Shown here one piece after another: positions 17,769 to 27,295 of a DNA stretch of 64,000 bases (position 1 is the stretch's first letter; each line of letters begins with the position of its first letter). This stretch comes from Bog-756 sp963699105 (lineage in GTDB: Bacteria > Actinomycetota > Acidimicrobiia > Acidimicrobiales > RAAP-2), in NCBI GenBank assembly GCA_963699105.1, contig CAVOTI010000005.1, positions 310,001-374,000 on the forward strand, given 5' to 3'. Made by a program: the position numbers and the translations under genes. Below the pieces are notes generated by a model that was given only the letters and a program-made list of their open reading frames with translations, was not told where the DNA came from and made no database searches.

Positions 17769-19109
17769 TCACTCCGAATCCTCCTCGTCCTGGCCGACCA
17801 CGAGCTCGTCCCGTGACACGGGCTTGCCCTCCTCGTCGACCAGCTCGACATTGTCGACCAGCCAGCGCATGGCCTTGGCCTTGCGCCGATCCGAGCGTAC
17901 CGCCGTCAGCCGCCCGGCCCGCTCCAGCTGGTCGCGGACCTCGTCGGCATCCATCTCCAGGCGCTCGCCCATGGCCACGAGCTCCTCGTTGAGCTCCTCG
18001 TCGGTCAGGTCGATGCCCTCCTCTTCGACCAGGGCCCGGAGGGCCAGGTCGAGCTTCACGCTCTGCAGCGCCCCGATGCGCAGCTCCCTGACGAATTCCT
18101 CCTCGTCGCGACCGGTGGCACCGAGGAACTGACCCAGGCTCATGCCCTGGGCGTCCAGCCGGTGGTTGAGGTCGTGGATCCTCTCCCGCAGCTCCTCGGC
18201 CACCAGCTGCTCGGGGATGGCCTCGGTGACCAACTCGACCAGGGCGTCGACCGTTCGCTGCTGGAGCGCCATCTGCGCCTGGACGATGCGACGCTTGCGG
18301 AGCTGCTCGGTCAGGTCGGCAGTGAGCTCCTCGACCGTCTCGAACTCCGACGCCTCGGCGGCCCACTCGTCGGTCGCATCCGGTAGCACCAGCTCTTTCA
18401 CGTTCTTCACCAGCACCCGAAAGGAGACGGTCTGATCGAGCCCCTCGAGGTTGGCGTCGAAGGCGAGGATGTCGCCGGTCTTGGAACCGCGGAGCTGTTC
18501 GTCGAGCTCGGGGACCACCGTGCCGCTGCCCACTTCGTAGAGGAGGTCCTCGGCGTCGAGATCGCTGTCGTCGCCCACCACCCCCACCCTCGTGCCGTGG
18601 ATGTCGATGGTGGCCTGGTCGCCGTCCCGGGCGGGGCGGCCGACCTCGACGAGCTCGCCGGACGTGGCCCGCAGCCGGTCGATCTGGGCGGTGATCTCCT
18701 CGGGCGGTACTTCAAGGGCGGGCACCGTCACCACCAGCCCCTGGTACCCGGGGACGCTCACACTGGGACGGACCAGCACCACCGCCTCGAAGGACACCGG
18801 CCCGGACTCGTCGCCCGAGGTGATGTCGATGTCCGGCTGGTCGATCGGGTCGACCTCGGTGTCGGTCACCGCCCGGGCATAGAAGTCGGGCAGCGCCTCT
18901 CGCAGGGCCTCGGAGCGAAGGGCCACGGCACCGCCCATCCGGGCCATGATCACCCGTCGGGGCACCTTCCCCGGGCGGAAACCGGGCACCCGCACCTCAC
19001 GGGACAGCCGGCTCATCACATCGTCGAGGGCTTCGTCGATCTCCGATTCGTCGATCTCGACCGAGAGACGGACCTTGTTGCCCTCCTCGGGCGCAGCTGT
19101 TGCTCGCAT
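17769..19109 (-). CDS. tig: Trigger factor (ribosome-associated chaperone)
   Basis: Trigger factor binds at the ribosome exit tunnel and helps nascent chains fold. The 446-residue protein has an N-terminal ribosome-binding domain with the signature-like VPGFRPGKVPRRVI, a central peptidyl-prolyl isomerase domain (RPARDGDQATIDIHG) and a charged helical C-terminal arm. ATG start 19109. First gene of tig-clpP-clpX. Intact. Confidence 0.94.
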   Translation of the reverse strand: MRATAAPEEGNKVRLSVEIDESEIDEALDDVMSRLSREVRVPGFRPGKVPRRVIMARMGGAVALRSEALREALPDFYARAVTDTEVDPIDQPDIDITSGDESGPVSFEAVVLVRPSVSVPGYQGLVVTVPALEVPPEEITAQIDRLRATSGELVEVGRPARDGDQATIDIHGTRVGVVGDDSDLDAEDLLYEVGSGTVVPELDEQLRGSKTGDILAFDANLEGLDQTVSFRVLVKNVKELVLPDATDEWAAEASEFETVEELTADLTEQLRKRRIVQAQMALQQRTVDALVELVTEAIPEQLVAEELRERIHDLNHRLDAQGMSLGQFLGATGRDEEEFVRELRIGALQSVKLDLALRALVEEEGIDLTDEELNEELVAMGERLEMDADEVRDQLERAGRLTAVRSDRRKAKAMRWLVDNVELVDEEGKPVSRDELVVGQDEEDSE

Positions 19110-19216
19110 ACGAATAGGTGAGTGTACCGGCCTCTGGCCTCCCGACTCGCCGCCGGGCCGGCTGCGTTCCGAATGCCGGTCGGCTACGGGCGGCCGGGCC
19201 GGTGACCATGCGGTGG

Positions 19217-20047
19217 TCAGGTCATGAACGACATGGAGGCGAGGACCCGGTGGCCGAGCGCCGTGTCGCCGATCACCTGGACGTCACCCGAGGTCAGCAC
19301 CCGGGAGGCGTCGACCCGCCCGTAGCACAGCTTCCAGAACACCTCCTGGGCCATGGTCAAGGTCACCGAGGGCTCCCCGGTGACCGGTGCCGGGACGAAG
19401 GACGCCCGGCCGTCGGCCATGGCCACGACCGACTGCCGACCGAGCGGCCCGGTGATCGAGAACAGGACCGACGTGCCCTCCGGCGGAGCCACCCGTTTAC
19501 CGACCACGAAGGGCATGGTGTGCCTGCACCCCTCGAGTACGACCGACTCCCCCGCGCCGTTGCGTCCGCCCGGACGGCCGACTGCTCTCCGGATGTCCTG
19601 CTCGTGCGCCCAGGTGTCGACGATGCGAGTCTCCATGAACTGGCGATACGGCGCTTGGCCGAGCGGGCTCCAACCCACCCGGTCGAAGTCCTCCCGGCTC
19701 ATGGCGGCCAGAGCGTCGATGCGTCGATCGACGACCTCGACGAGTTCAGCGAGCACTTCCCTTCCCGGCACCCCGCTCCTGGATCGGACCCAGCCTTCGT
19801 TGAGGCGCCCGAGCTCGTTGACCACGTGGGGCGGGGTCACGTCGGGCAGGTCGGGGGAGGGGTCGCCGAGGATCATCCGCTCGATCCCGATGACATGCGC
19901 CACCTGGTCCTTGACCGACCATCCGGGGCAGTCGGTGGACAGCTCCCATTCGGCCCCGTCGACCTGCGCACCGACCGAGATGAGCGAAGACCACACCTCG
20001 GTCATCCGGTCCACCACCGGCTCGTGGTGGGGTGTCGCATCCGTCAT
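19217..20047 (-). CDS. Maleylpyruvate isomerase family mycothiol-dependent enzyme (DinB-like)
   Basis: A 276-residue member of the MDMPI N-terminal family (TIGR03083), a DinB-type four-helix bundle with a divalent-metal site. The hallmark is STDCPGWSVKDQVAHVIGIE, with further metal-ligand histidines expected in ETRIVDTWAHEQDIRRAVG. Family members use mycothiol, the actinomycete thiol, which supports the taxonomic assignment. The C-terminal part resembles the SCP2-like domain often fused to it. The actual substrate is unknown. Stands alone between tig and a glutathione peroxidase-like gene, same strand. Confidence 0.82.
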   Translation of the reverse strand: MTDATPHHEPVVDRMTEVWSSLISVGAQVDGAEWELSTDCPGWSVKDQVAHVIGIERMILGDPSPDLPDVTPPHVVNELGRLNEGWVRSRSGVPGREVLAELVEVVDRRIDALAAMSREDFDRVGWSPLGQAPYRQFMETRIVDTWAHEQDIRRAVGRPGGRNGAGESVVLEGCRHTMPFVVGKRVAPPEGTSVLFSITGPLGRQSVVAMADGRASFVPAPVTGEPSVTLTMAQEVFWKLCYGRVDASRVLTSGDVQVIGDTALGHRVLASMSFMT

Positions 20048-20137
20048 GAGTCTCCCCTCCTGGCTGAGCAGACCCCGATGGCACCACCGGTCAGGGCTCC
20101 CACCTGCTGTCAGTGGCCGCCGGGCCGGGGCTGGTGG

Positions 20138-20626
20138 TCAGCCGGGGAGGTTCGACTCGATGGCGTCGACCACCTCAGGTGCCTCAGGGTCGACCATCGG
20201 GCGGAAGCGCTGCACGATCTCACCGGTCGGTCCGATCAGGAACTTCTCGAAGTTCCACTGGATATCCCCCGCCTCGCCCTCGGCATCGGGGAAGGCAGTG
20301 AGGCTCTCGTAGACGGGATGGCGTCCGTTCCCGTTGACCTCGACTTTCTCGAAGAGGGGGAAGCTCACGCCGTAGGTGGCGGAGCAGAATGTTGCGATCT
20401 CCTCGGCAGAACCCGGTTCTTGCCCACCGAACTGGTTGCAGGGGAACCCGATCACGGTGAAGCCCTTGTCGGCATAGGTCTTCTGCAGCCTCTCGAGGCC
20501 CTCGTATTGCGGTGTGAGCCCGCACTTCGAGGCCACGTTGACCACCAGGAGCGTCTGGCCCCGATAGTCGCCGAGTGAGGCAGGCTCACCGCTCAGAGTG
20601 TGCAGGGGCGGGTCGTAGATGCTCAT
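20138..20626 (-). CDS. Glutathione peroxidase-family thiol peroxidase
   Basis: Reduces peroxides with a cysteine nucleophile. The 162-residue product carries the family signature NVASKCGLTPQYEGL (Cys35, not selenocysteine), FPCNQFGGQEPGS (a possible resolving Cys at 63) and WNFEKFLIGPTG. ATG 20626 (MSIYDPPLHTLSGE) chosen; a longer in-frame start at 20674 adds an Arg/Pro-rich tail unlike the family. In organisms lacking glutathione such enzymes use thioredoxin. Divergent from the large GGDEF-EAL gene, with about 230 bases between them. Confidence 0.9.
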   Translation of the reverse strand: MSIYDPPLHTLSGEPASLGDYRGQTLLVVNVASKCGLTPQYEGLERLQKTYADKGFTVIGFPCNQFGGQEPGSAEEIATFCSATYGVSFPLFEKVEVNGNGRHPVYESLTAFPDAEGEAGDIQWNFEKFLIGPTGEIVQRFRPMVDPEAPEVVDAIESNLPG

Positions 20627-20856
20627 CCGGCCAGTGTAGGGGGCCCGAGGCCGGCCGGCTCGTTGGACCGGCACCGGTCGCCGCTGTAAACACCAGGTTC
20701 TGAGACCTCGGTGTGCGCCGGCGGTGGGGTGGGGTTGGCGGGGTGCGGTCAGTGGGGGGTGCGGTTAAGGAATGAGCCGGGATGGTCGAAGATACGGAAC
20801 AATAGAGGCGGTAAGGGTGCACCAGGAAAGCGGTGCGAGGGGTCAGATGACGAGCG

Positions 20857-23800
20857 ATGACCGTCGAGGTTGAGCAGAGGACCCGCCGGAGCGGGGGCGC
20901 GGGCGTGGTCGCCGGCGTGGTCGTCAGCACCCTGATGGACCTGGTGTGGGCCAGTGCCGGGGACGCCGGTGTGGCCCAAGTACTGGCTCTGGCCGGCGAG
21001 CGGCGCCCCTTTTCGACGCTGGCGGATCCTGCGATCTGGAGTTCGCTGGACCAGACGGTGGCGTTACTCAATGCCGCCGCCCTGGTGACGGGCGATGGGG
21101 CTTTCTCGCTCCACCTCGGTGAAGACCTGCTGTTCGTCCCGGACGGGACGGGCTTCGTCGATCGCCTCCGGTCTCTTGGCGCCCCGGCGGTGGCGTTGAA
21201 GCACGTTGCCACGGTGTTGAAGCACTTCGAGACGGCATCAAGGGCGGCTGTCGTCGAAGTGACAAGCGATCATGCACTGATCAAGGTCTCTCCGAGGGAC
21301 ACGCCGACCAGGCACGCCCATCTCTGCGAGATGACACGGGGGATTCTTACCGCCGTCCCGGTTCTCTACGAACTCGAGCCGGCGCTCATCACCGAGATCG
21401 AATGCAGCGCCCGGGGAGGGAGCGCCTGCCTCTACGCCATGAGTTGGAACGAACAGGAACCCGGCACCGACCTCTCCGGTGCTGGGGGCGAGACCGTCAC
21501 CGAGGCCGTGGTGGAGCCGGAGGCGGTGGCCGAGCCGCCCGAGCCGGAGGCGGTGGCTGAGCCGTCCGAGCCGGAGGCGGTGGCTGAGTCGTCCGAGCCG
21601 GAGGCCGCGGCCGAGCCGTCCGAGCCGGAGGCGGTGGCTGAGTCGTCCGAACCGGAGGCCGTGGCCGAAGCCCAAGAGGCGGCGGAGCCAGAGACCACGT
21701 CCGAACCGGAGGCCGTGGCCGAGCCGTCCGAGCCGGAGGCCGCGGCTGAGCCGGAGGCGGTGGCTGAGCCGTCCGAGCCGGAGGCCGCGGCTGAGCCGTC
21801 CGAGCCGGAGGCGGTGGCTGAGCCGTCCGAGCCGGAGGCCGCGGCTGAGCCGCCCGAGCCGGAGCCCGTGGCCGAGGCCCAGGAGGCGGCGGAGCCAGAG
21901 GCCACACCCGAACCGGAGTCCGTGGTTCTTGCCGAAGCCGAAACAGTGGTTGAGCCGGAGGCCGCGGTCGAAGCTGCTGTGGAGCCTGAAGCTGTGGTGC
22001 AACCCCAGACCGCCGCACAACCCGAGGTTGTTGTCGAGCCCGAATCCGTGGTGGAGCCGGAGGCCGTGGTCGAGCCCACCGCCGTGGTGGAGCCGGAGGC
22101 CGTGGCGGAGCCCGTTGCCATGGCCGAACCGGAGGCCGTGGTGGAGCCGGAAGCCGCGGCACAACCCGAGGTTGTTGTCGAGCCCGAAACAGCGGTGGAA
22201 CCGGAGGCCGTGGCCGAGCCCCAGGCCGTGGCCGTGGTGGAACCGGAGGCCGTGGCCGAACCGGAGGCCGTGGCCGAACCGGAGGCCGTGGCCGAACCGG
22301 AGGCCGTGGCCGAACCGGAGGCCGTGGCCGAACTGGAGGCCGTGGCCGAGCCGGAGACCGTGGTGGAACCGGAGGCCGTGGCCGAGCCGGAGACCGTGGT
22401 GGAACCGGAGGCCGTGGCCGAGCCGCAGGCGGTGGCGGAGCCGGAGACCGTGGTGGAGCCGGAGACCGTGGCCGAGCCGCAGGCGGTGGCGGAGCCGGAG
22501 ACCGTGGTGGAGCCGGAGACCGTGGCCGAGCCGCAGGCGGTGGCAGAGCCGGAGACCGTGGTGGAGCCGGAGACCGTGGCCGAGCCGCAGGCGGTGGCAG
22601 AGCCGGAGACCGTGGTGGAGCCGGATGCTGTGGCCGAACCCACAGCCGTGGTGGAACCGGAGGCCGTGGTCGAGCCGCAGGCGGTGGAGGAGCCGGGGGC
22701 CGTGGCCGAGCCCACCGCCGTGGTGGAGCCGGAAGCCGTGGGCGAAGCCGAGCCCGAGGCCGTCGTTGAACCCGAACCCGAACCCGAACCCGAGCCGGGG
22801 GCCGAGGGCGCCCAGTCCGCCGTCGGAGCGCCGTTCTTTGCGCCTACAAACGGGACCCCGACGGCCGATCGGGCGGTGGAGGAACTGCGGGTCGAGCTCA
22901 ATCGCATGGGTGTCCTCATCGAGGGCACGTTCGCCACCGCCCTCGAGCTCTTGGGTGATGACGTCAATTCGCTGCTCTCACAGATCGCCGCCCGGGCCGA
23001 TGCGGTAGTCAGTGCCCACCGTTACCTACTGATGGTCCGCGTCCGCACCGGAACTCCGATCCAGCTCCACTTTCGAGGAATCGAACACGACGACGCCCAA
23101 CACCTGGCGGCCGAGCTGTGGCGCCAACACCCGAACGACGACGACGGCTCACGATTGATCGTCGACATCTCCTCCCCTCGACGTCGCTACGGTCGCCTGG
23201 CCGAGTTCCTCCCTCCGGGAGGCTCCTATCCGGCCTCAGAGGCCAAGGTGCTCAACCTCTTCGCCGAGTACGCGGCCACCGCGTTGGACATCTTCGGCGT
23301 GCTCCTGGACGCAAAACGCAGCGACGCCACCGCTCGCACGCTGCTGTCCTTTTCTGAGGCATTGTCGCGGATCAACAACGTCGTCGACCTGGTGCAGGTA
23401 TTGGCCGATACCGTTCCAGGGGTCACCGACTGCGAACAGTCGACGGTGCACCTTTGGGACCGCGAGCTGGGTCAGTTGGAACTCCGCGCCCGCACCACCG
23501 GCTACGAGCCGCGTGTTGAGCCAGTGGGACCGATCGTGCCCGGGTCCGGATCCGGCTCGTCCGCTTCGCCGGCCCCGGCAGTGCCGCCGGTGACGGTACC
23601 GGACCAGGGCGGGGCCGCCGGGGATGTGGGCGGTCTGCCACCTCTGGCAGTACCTCCGCTGGGTCTGCCCCCCGTCGGTCAGCCCCCAACGGCCCCCGCT
23701 GTCTCGGGCCATGCCGACGTCAGGGTCAATTCCAATGACGACAACCCCCCTCTGGTCATACGAAGCGACACCCTCGAGGTCCGACGGATGCTCGACCAGC

Positions 23801-25398
23801 GAGAGGTCATCGTCCTTGACGACTCGACGGAGGATCCGACGCTCCGAAAGCTCCTCGAGCAGACCGGCATCACCGCCTCTGTAGTAGCACCGCTCTTCGC
23901 CAACGCCGAGTTCCTGGGTGTGGTGGCCGCCAACTTCGGATCCGACGCCCATGCTGCCGCCATCCACGACCCTGACCTTCACGAGCGCCTCTCGGGTCTG
24001 GCCGACCAGGCGGCGACCACGCTTCAGAACCTGGAGCTCCTGGAGAAGGTCTCCCACATGGCTTGGCACGATTCCCTCACCGGCCTCCCCAACCGCCGGT
24101 TGTTCGAGGACAGGGTCGGCCAGGAGCTGGTTCGTTCCCGCAGGGTGGGCGAGCCGGTGTGCATGTTCTTCGTGGATCTCGACCACTTCAAGAACGTCAA
24201 CGACACCTTGGGCCACAGCGCCGGGGACAGCCTGATCCAGCAGGTGAGCCAGCGACTGGTGGACACCGTGCGCAGCCAGGACACCGTGGCCAGGGTCGGA
24301 GGAGACGAGTTCGCCATTCTGCTCCCCGGCATGGCCGACCAGGCGTCGATCGACCAGCTGGCCCTCCGCACGTTGGAGGCGATGAGTGCTCCTTTCGTGG
24401 TCCAGGGCGAGCAGATTGCCACTTCGGCCTCGATCGGCATTGCCATGGCGCCGACCCACGGTGACACCTACGACGAACTGCTCAGCCATGCCGACGAGGC
24501 CATGTACATGGCCAAGGCTCGGGGCCGAAACGCCTTCCAGATGTACACCGGGCCGGTGGCCAAGAGCGCTGAATCCGGCCAGGCGGTCGACGAGCGCTCG
24601 CTGTACGCCGATCTCGTCCACGCCCTGGAGCAAGACGAGTTCTTCGTGCTCTACCAGCCCTATATCGACCTGCGAACCGGTGAGGTCACCGGGGTGGAGG
24701 CACTAGTCCGCTGGAAGCATCCGACCCTCGGCATCCTCGAGCCGTCGACATTCATCTCTCTGGCCGAGAGGACCGAGGTCATCGTCGCCCTGGACACGTG
24801 GGTGCTCGAGCAGGCCCTGCGCCAGGTGCGGACCTGGCGGGACGAGGGGCTCCCGCCAATGCGACTGTCGGTCAATCTGGCCTCTCGAGACCTGTCCAAT
24901 CCCGACCTGTTCGACAACATCGACCGGATCCTGGACGAGACCGGCATCGATCCTTCGCTGCTGGAACTCGAGATCACCGAGCGGGTTGTCCTCGACCGGG
25001 TGGGCCCGGCCAAGGCGAACATAGACCGGCTCCGTCGCCTCGGCGTCCGCTTCACCATCGACGACTTCGGTACCGGGAACTCGTCGCTCAGCCGCATCGG
25101 ATCGTTCCCGGTCAGCACGCTCAAGATCGACCAGTCCTTCGTCCAGGTGCTGGGGCCCGACGGTGACGACAACTCGCTGGTCTCAGCCATCATCTCCATG
25201 GCCGACCGGTTGGGCCTGGACTGCGTGGCCGAAGGAGTCGAGACGTCAGCCCAGAGCCGAGTGCTCCTGCAGAGGGGTTGCACCACGGCCCAGGGCTACT
25301 TCTTCAGCCCACCGCTCCCGGCGGGGAGCGTCGAAGCCATGCTGCGCAACATCTCGGCCGCACCGGGACCGTCCGCACCCGAAGACGACGAATCCTGA
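20857..25398 (+). CDS. Giant sensor: V4R-like domain, Glu/Pro/Ala repeats, GAF, GGDEF, EAL
   Basis: A 1,513-residue cytosolic c-di-GMP enzyme. Residues about 20-195 resemble a V4R/heme-NO-binding-like fold ending in ECSARGGSACLYAMSW. Residues about 211-648 are acidic low-complexity repeats of EAVAEP type. Then come two GAF-like stretches (about 660-850 and 940-1060), the second broken by a Pro/Gly-rich insert (LPPLAVPPLGLPPVGQPPTA). The diguanylate cyclase domain has an intact GGDEF in ARVGGDEFAILL and an inhibitory RxxD (RSQD) five residues before it. The EAL domain has VEALVRWKHP, LELEITERV and DDFGTGNSSLSRI, so phosphodiesterase activity is plausible. ATG 20857 is chosen because the upstream ATG frame stops at once. 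No membrane segment is seen. Ligand unknown. Confidence 0.88.
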   Translation: MTVEVEQRTRRSGGAGVVAGVVVSTLMDLVWASAGDAGVAQVLALAGERRPFSTLADPAIWSSLDQTVALLNAAALVTGDGAFSLHLGEDLLFVPDGTGFVDRLRSLGAPAVALKHVATVLKHFETASRAAVVEVTSDHALIKVSPRDTPTRHAHLCEMTRGILTAVPVLYELEPALITEIECSARGGSACLYAMSWNEQEPGTDLSGAGGETVTEAVVEPEAVAEPPEPEAVAEPSEPEAVAESSEPEAAAEPSEPEAVAESSEPEAVAEAQEAAEPETTSEPEAVAEPSEPEAAAEPEAVAEPSEPEAAAEPSEPEAVAEPSEPEAAAEPPEPEPVAEAQEAAEPEATPEPESVVLAEAETVVEPEAAVEAAVEPEAVVQPQTAAQPEVVVEPESVVEPEAVVEPTAVVEPEAVAEPVAMAEPEAVVEPEAAAQPEVVVEPETAVEPEAVAEPQAVAVVEPEAVAEPEAVAEPEAVAEPEAVAEPEAVAELEAVAEPETVVEPEAVAEPETVVEPEAVAEPQAVAEPETVVEPETVAEPQAVAEPETVVEPETVAEPQAVAEPETVVEPETVAEPQAVAEPETVVEPDAVAEPTAVVEPEAVVEPQAVEEPGAVAEPTAVVEPEAVGEAEPEAVVEPEPEPEPEPGAEGAQSAVGAPFFAPTNGTPTADRAVEELRVELNRMGVLIEGTFATALELLGDDVNSLLSQIAARADAVVSAHRYLLMVRVRTGTPIQLHFRGIEHDDAQHLAAELWRQHPNDDDGSRLIVDISSPRRRYGRLAEFLPPGGSYPASEAKVLNLFAEYAATALDIFGVLLDAKRSDATARTLLSFSEALSRINNVVDLVQVLADTVPGVTDCEQSTVHLWDRELGQLELRARTTGYEPRVEPVGPIVPGSGSGSSASPAPAVPPVTVPDQGGAAGDVGGLPPLAVPPLGLPPVGQPPTAPAVSGHADVRVNSNDDNPPLVIRSDTLEVRRMLDQREVIVLDDSTEDPTLRKLLEQTGITASVVAPLFANAEFLGVVAANFGSDAHAAAIHDPDLHERLSGLADQAATTLQNLELLEKVSHMAWHDSLTGLPNRRLFEDRVGQELVRSRRVGEPVCMFFVDLDHFKNVNDTLGHSAGDSLIQQVSQRLVDTVRSQDTVARVGGDEFAILLPGMADQASIDQLALRTLEAMSAPFVVQGEQIATSASIGIAMAPTHGDTYDELLSHADEAMYMAKARGRNAFQMYTGPVAKSAESGQAVDERSLYADLVHALEQDEFFVLYQPYIDLRTGEVTGVEALVRWKHPTLGILEPSTFISLAERTEVIVALDTWVLEQALRQVRTWRDEGLPPMRLSVNLASRDLSNPDLFDNIDRILDETGIDPSLLELEITERVVLDRVGPAKANIDRLRRLGVRFTIDDFGTGNSSLSRIGSFPVSTLKIDQSFVQVLGPDGDDNSLVSAIISMADRLGLDCVAEGVETSAQSRVLLQRGCTTAQGYFFSPPLPAGSVEAMLRNISAAPGPSAPEDDES
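21493..22800 (+). repeat. Coding tandem repeats, EAVAEP/ETVVEP type
   Basis: About 1.3 kb of imperfect 18-base units (for example gaggccgtggccgaaccg) encodes acidic hexapeptides of EAVAEP type. Around 22,435-22,625 there is a higher-order unit of 54 bases (18 residues, ETVVEPETVAEPQAVAEP) repeated almost exactly about four times. Between 22,240 and 22,340 the 18-base unit itself is repeated perfectly about five times. Codon choice is uniform, consistent with recent slippage expansion. All three forward-type readings and one reverse frame stay open here, which creates long false ORFs. Confidence 0.9.
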
Positions 25399-25542
25399 GC
25401 AGTGGCGCCGGCCTGACTGCGCCGGCGGCCTGCTAACTATTGCAAGCAATTCCGGCGGCTATCCCCCCTTCGCCTGATGCGGACGGATACGTTCGACCCA
25501 TCCGTCCAGCGGATGATCACCACAGAATCACGAGGAGGAGAC

Positions 25543-25695
25543 ATGGCGTCATACGAGGGATACTGCGTGAAGTGCCGAGAGAAACGGGAGTTCGAGGGCG
25601 AGGAGGTCGAGATGGCCAACGGTCGGCGGGCAGCCAAGGGCAAGTGCCCGATCTGTGGCACGGGAATGAACAGGATCCTCGGCAAAAAGGCCTGA
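25543..25695 (+). CDS. Small zinc-ribbon protein, DUF5679 type
   Basis: A 50-residue protein, MASYEGYCVKCREK..., with two CxxC pairs (CVKC and CPIC) forming a likely zinc ribbon, and a C-terminal GMNRILGKKA. ATG 25543 is favoured over an in-frame ATG 66 bases upstream because it has a perfect AGGAGGA-type box (cgaggaggagac) just before it. Members are widespread in actinomycetes and have no known function. It lies between the GGDEF-EAL gene and a convergent Ppx-type gene. Confidence 0.85.
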   Translation: MASYEGYCVKCREKREFEGEEVEMANGRRAAKGKCPICGTGMNRILGKKA

Positions 25696-25705
25696 CGCTG
25701 GCGTT

Positions 25706-26707
25706 TCAGGCGTGTTCGGAACGCGCCGCCCGGCTCGCTCCACGGTCCACCCGGAGGGAGAGTGCGCTCAGGACAGCGCCCTCTCTGAGCCCCCACTCGC
25801 TGACCACGAGGCGTTGAAGGCCGAGGCTCCCCACCAGGGTGGCCAGCACCACCGCCCCGATCGGGAGCAGGGGTGCCCGTCTGGCCTGCACCCCTGGAAG
25901 CGCCAGACGGGCGTCGAGATCGAGGGTGGCCAGTCGCTCGGCCAGTTCGTGTAGCTGGCCGGCCGGAAGCTCGACCTGGTTGACGGCAAGTGACGATGTA
26001 GCTCCCGGAGTCTGCTGGGGCCGATGCAGACCCAGGGCCAGGCGGGCCAGAGCCCGAACCGTGCCCCCGCTGGCGATGACTCTGGTGCCTGCATTCGGCA
26101 TGTCGGCCAGCATGGCCCGGATGGGCTCTCCCCGGGCCAGGGCCACCTTGGTGATGGCAACCCGGTCCTCCGGGGTCAACAGCTCGCCGGTCCCAAGCTC
26201 ACCTCTAAGGCGGGCCGTTCCCAGCGCCACGCTGGCCACCGCCGAGACCGTGTCGATGGTGCCGATCCCGGCCTCCAGACTGCCGCCTCCGAGGTCCAAT
26301 CCGAGAACGGGTTCGTGGCCCACCCACACTCCGGCCCGCTGGCCGAGGAAGCAGAGCCGGGCCTCCTCTTCCCCGGTCAGGAGGGTGATCGGATGGCCCA
26401 GCACTCGCTCGAGGCGATCGATGAGCCTGGAGCTGTTGTCGGCATCACGCAGGGCGGCGGTGGCCAGGGCCACCACCACGTCGACGCCGGCGTCGTCGGC
26501 CGCCATCCGGAGACGACGCACCGCCCGGACGGCGGTGGCGGCGCGGTCAGCCGGCACCCCGCCGGTGCGGGCAACCTCGGTGCCCAGGTGCAGAAACGAG
26601 CGTCGCCGCAAGACCGGGCTCAAGCGGCCGTCCCTCGACGCATCGACCACCATCAGGTGGAACGAACTGCTCCCCAGGTCGTAGACGGCTACACGGACGG
26701 TCGGCAC
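25706..26707 (-). CDS. Ppx/GppA-family phosphatase (exopolyphosphatase-like)
   Basis: An actin-fold (ASKHA) phosphatase that in relatives hydrolyses polyphosphate or pppGpp. It shows VAVYDLGSSSFHLMVVDA (phosphate 1), ATAALRDADNS, LTGEEEARLCFLGQ and DLGGGSLEAGIG (phosphate 2), then SGGTVRALARLALG. GTG 26707 (PTVRVAVYDLG) gives 333 residues, the normal short form; a frame open to 26911 adds unrelated sequence. It lacks the C-terminal HD domain of long Ppx proteins. Convergent with the DUF5679 gene, ten bases away. Substrate not decidable from sequence. Confidence 0.85.
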   Translation of the reverse strand: MPTVRVAVYDLGSSSFHLMVVDASRDGRLSPVLRRRSFLHLGTEVARTGGVPADRAATAVRAVRRLRMAADDAGVDVVVALATAALRDADNSSRLIDRLERVLGHPITLLTGEEEARLCFLGQRAGVWVGHEPVLGLDLGGGSLEAGIGTIDTVSAVASVALGTARLRGELGTGELLTPEDRVAITKVALARGEPIRAMLADMPNAGTRVIASGGTVRALARLALGLHRPQQTPGATSSLAVNQVELPAGQLHELAERLATLDLDARLALPGVQARRAPLLPIGAVVLATLVGSLGLQRLVVSEWGLREGAVLSALSLRVDRGASRAARSEHA

Positions 26708-26963
26708 CGGCGTGACGCTATCTGCAAGTACCGCAACGAGGGAAAGCCGGGTCGGGCCGAGCCCGATGTGGCACAGAACCGTACGGGACGAGCCGGAGCG
26801 GCCGGGCCGTACTTCGGCACCGGATCGGGACATGCAACCGTCTCGATTCCCGTCAGTCGGTGCCGCCGGCCGCTCGCCACTACTATTGGGCCTCTGGGTT
26901 GGGAGCGCCATCTCCGGCGCCGGTCAGTCCTTCGATCCGGAACACCCAGTTCAGAGTGGCTTG

Positions 26964-27037
26964 CGGGACGTAGCGCAGCTTGGCAGCGCGCCTGCTTTGG
27001 GAGCAGGAGGTCGCGGGTTCAAATCCCGCCGTCCCGA
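26964..27037 (+). tRNA. tRNA-Pro (anticodon TGG)
   Basis: The cloverleaf is complete: acceptor CGGGACG pairs with CGTCCCG, the anticodon arm CCTGC-TTTGGGA-GCAGG gives anticodon TGG, and the T arm is GCGGG-TTCAAAT-CCCGC. CCA is not encoded. Its 3' end is the left border of the small island described separately. Confidence 0.95.
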
Positions 27038-27038
27038 C
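27019..27038 (+). repeat. attL-like repeat (3' end of tRNA-Pro)
   Basis: Left copy of the 20-base direct repeat, covering part of the T arm and the acceptor strand of tRNA-Pro plus one base. The upstream half of the tRNA is intact here, so the element restored a functional tRNA on this side. Confidence 0.7.
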
Positions 27039-27295
27039 GCACGAACGAAGGCACGCACGATCCGGGCAGACCGGCTGGTCATTCCACCGGAACTTGATGC
27101 AGGGCGGCGCCGCCATCGCCGGGGATGTCGCTGGCGAGCTGAGTGACTGTGATTCTTGGCATTGCCATCCGGAATCCCGAATTGATCAAGCTGCACGTCA
27201 ACTCATGAGCCCACCTCCTTCCAACTGCACCGTCACCGGGTGAATAGGGACTTCATGCTCTGGTCGGTCCGAGCCTGGCCGATCAAGCTGGATCG

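Noticed and set aside
21432..23008. Long open frames in other frames and on the minus strand across the EAVAEP repeats (Ser/Gly/Ala-rich and Arg/Pro-rich products)
   Set aside because: They are side effects of the repetitive codon pattern. Only the +1 frame joins flanking V4R-like and GAF/GGDEF domains.
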